Source: Ilumatobacteraceae bacterium (GTDB lineage: Bacteria; Actinomycetota; Acidimicrobiia; Acidimicrobiales; Ilumatobacteraceae). Taken from it: DNA of 50,071 nucleotides. Shown here piece after piece: positions 48,855 to 50,071 of the stretch. The translations under genes were made by a program, and so were the position numbers. The stretch covers positions 1-50,071 of the forward strand of contig JABSQH010000076.1 of the NCBI GenBank assembly GCA_013213745.1, given 5' to 3'. The number at the start of each line of letters is the position of its first letter. Position 1 is the first letter of the stretch. The notes beneath the pieces were generated by a model. It had not been told where the DNA came from, did not search any database, and was given only the letters and a program-made list of their open reading frames with translations.

Positions 48855-50071
48855 CCACGATCGCAAACGGACCCGCGCCTGGGAGGCTGCGCACGAGACG
48901 TCAATTTCTGACGATCGCCGGCTGTGGCGCGCTCGGCGCAGCCGGCGCGTCAATTGCTGCGCCCGTGCTCCTCGACCGATACCTCGGCGACAGTGCGACG
49001 ACCGGCAGCGTCGGTCCCCGTTCGGGAGGGAGCACTGTCGGGAGCGGGGCACCCGACCCCGGATTCGTGCTCGTGTCGGTGCAACTCGGAGGCGGTATCG
49101 ACTTCCTCAACACCGTGGTTCCGCATAGCGATAGTCGGTATCGGCGCATTCGCGGCGACGGCACTCTCGACGTCGACGGCGGCGAGCTCCCGCTGACGCA
49201 ACTCGACGACGCGTACTCGCTGTACGCAATGCCCTTCCTCGGCGAGCAGTGGGGCGCCGGCAACCTGGCGATCGTCCACGGTGTGGGTTGGGAAGGCTCG
49301 AGTCTGAGTCATTTCGAAGCAACCGACATGTGGGAGCAGGGGAGCCCGGACCTGAGCACCCGCACCGGGTGGTTGGGCCGAGCGCTCAGCGACCTTGCCG
49401 GACCCGAACCGGACCCGTTGATCGGACTCAGCCTCGGAGAGGTCAGCCCGTCGATGTATGCGGCTGGGTGGAGTCCGGTCGGGCTCGAACCTGGGCGCCG
49501 TATTCCGTGGTCGGCGCAGTTCCGCGAGGAGTATCGAGCGCTCGACAGTGTCATCGTGGACATGCAGGCCCCGGTCGGCGACGACCTCGTGTCGTTGGCT
49601 CGCAACAGTCAACTTGACCTGCGCAGGATCGGCGCCCGCCTGGGACCCATCGTCGGCAACCCGGAGGACCGAGAGCCGGTCGATGACGAGACATCCGACG
49701 AGGAGTTCGCCGGCGATTCCGCTTTTCTTGACCAGCAGTTCGACTTGGCCGCCGACCTGATCAACGGTGGCATCCCGACCCGTGCGTTCCATGTGATGCA
49801 CGACGGCTTCGACACCCACGCCAACCAGGCCGCCGACCTGCCGCGACTGCTTGGAGAGCTCGATGCCAGCCTGCGACGTTTCAATCAGCGGCTCGGCCCG
49901 GCAGCCGAGCGGGTGGTCGTCGCCACCTGGTCCGAATTCGGCCGGCGCCCCGAGTGGAACGGTGACGGCACCGAACATGGCACCGCAGGGGTGCAGTTCG
50001 TCGTGGGGCCGACGGTGCGTGGCGGGCATCACGGCGAACCTCCGCCACTCGACCGTTTCGACGATGACGAC
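48851..50071 (+). CDS. DUF1501-family protein with Tat signal, 3' end cut off
   Basis: The frame is open to the window edge (407 codons). It starts with RLRTRRQFLTIAGCGALGAA, a Tat signal (RRQFL) followed by a hydrophobic stretch, so it is probably exported folded. DUF1501 features are FVLVSVQLGGGIDFLNTVVP, LAIVHGVGWEGSSLSHFEAT, DMWEQGSPDLSTRTGWLGRA, THANQAADLPRLLGEL and VVATWSEFGRRPEWNGDGTE. These are alkaline-phosphatase/sulfatase-fold relatives of unknown substrate. The GGGID segment replaces the more usual GGxDxLN spacing. It is coupled to the DUF1800 gene by a 4-base overlap. Confidence 0.9.
   Translation, partial: MTTIANGPAPGRLRTRRQFLTIAGCGALGAAGASIAAPVLLDRYLGDSATTGSVGPRSGGSTVGSGAPDPGFVLVSVQLGGGIDFLNTVVPHSDSRYRRIRGDGTLDVDGGELPLTQLDDAYSLYAMPFLGEQWGAGNLAIVHGVGWEGSSLSHFEATDMWEQGSPDLSTRTGWLGRALSDLAGPEPDPLIGLSLGEVSPSMYAAGWSPVGLEPGRRIPWSAQFREEYRALDSVIVDMQAPVGDDLVSLARNSQLDLRRIGARLGPIVGNPEDREPVDDETSDEEFAGDSAFLDQQFDLAADLINGGIPTRAFHVMHDGFDTHANQAADLPRLLGELDASLRRFNQRLGPAAERVVVATWSEFGRRPEWNGDGTEHGTAGVQFVVGPTVRGGHHGEPPPLDRFDDDD

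Overview
The window is about 50 kb of very GC-rich DNA with GTG/TTG starts, frequent 4-base gene overlaps and several mycothiol-type enzymes (a maleylpyruvate-isomerase-like protein and a DinB protein). This suggests an actinobacterium, most likely an Acidimicrobiia/Ilumatobacter-like environmental lineage. That placement is inference. I saw no rRNA, tRNA, CRISPR array or transposase.

Region 1 (1-9 kb) is an accessory-looking patchwork of short, mostly single genes on both strands. It has two toxin-antitoxin pairs (PIN-domain VapC with a Phd-type and a VapB-type antitoxin), three GNAT acetyltransferases, a HAD hydrolase, a ComB-like phosphatase, a YccF membrane protein, a uridine-kinase-like P-loop protein, a histidine phosphatase and an APH-type kinase.

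Region 2 (9.1-13.7 kb) is a minus-strand operon. Its first gene is a GrdB/PrdB-like reductase subunit carrying an in-frame UGA that I read as selenocysteine, followed by a TetR regulator, a mycothiol-dependent isomerase-like protein, an acyl-CoA dehydrogenase and a DinB protein. A perfect 11-5-11 inverted repeat covers the start codon of the first gene, and a SECIS-like hairpin follows the UGA. Beside it lie truncated TetR and luciferase-like monooxygenase genes, an FdhF/YdeP molybdoenzyme and a methyltransferase.

Region 3 (17.6-24.2 kb) has a minus-strand amidohydrolase / TauD dioxygenase / saccharopine-dehydrogenase-like operon, decayed DNA including a reductase with an amber stop, an ArsR regulator coupled to a small His-rich metal-binding protein, and a gamma-glutamylcyclotransferase whose start region is a tandem duplication.

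Region 4 (24.2-35.4 kb) is the most coherent catabolic-looking block. Two GST-fold genes diverge from a plus-strand run of eight genes: an SRPBCC protein, a sulfatase fused to a DJ-1/PfpI domain, a TetR, a third GST-fold protein, a duplicated DUF1330-like protein, an unknown, a metallo-beta-lactamase-fold hydrolase and a second arylsulfatase. The substrate is unknown; a sulfated or ester/ether-linked organic compound is a guess.

Region 5 (35.4-50 kb) has an NTF2-like protein, a DM13 membrane protein, an HxlR regulator with a fumarylacetoacetate-hydrolase-family enzyme, a small secreted protein and a drug-efflux MFS pump. Next come two broken genes (tautomerase and HxlR) flanked by matching inverted repeats, then a DUF2855 enzyme, a large G8-domain lipoprotein, a short-chain dehydrogenase, another MFS transporter, and a DUF1800/DUF1501 pair that runs off the end.
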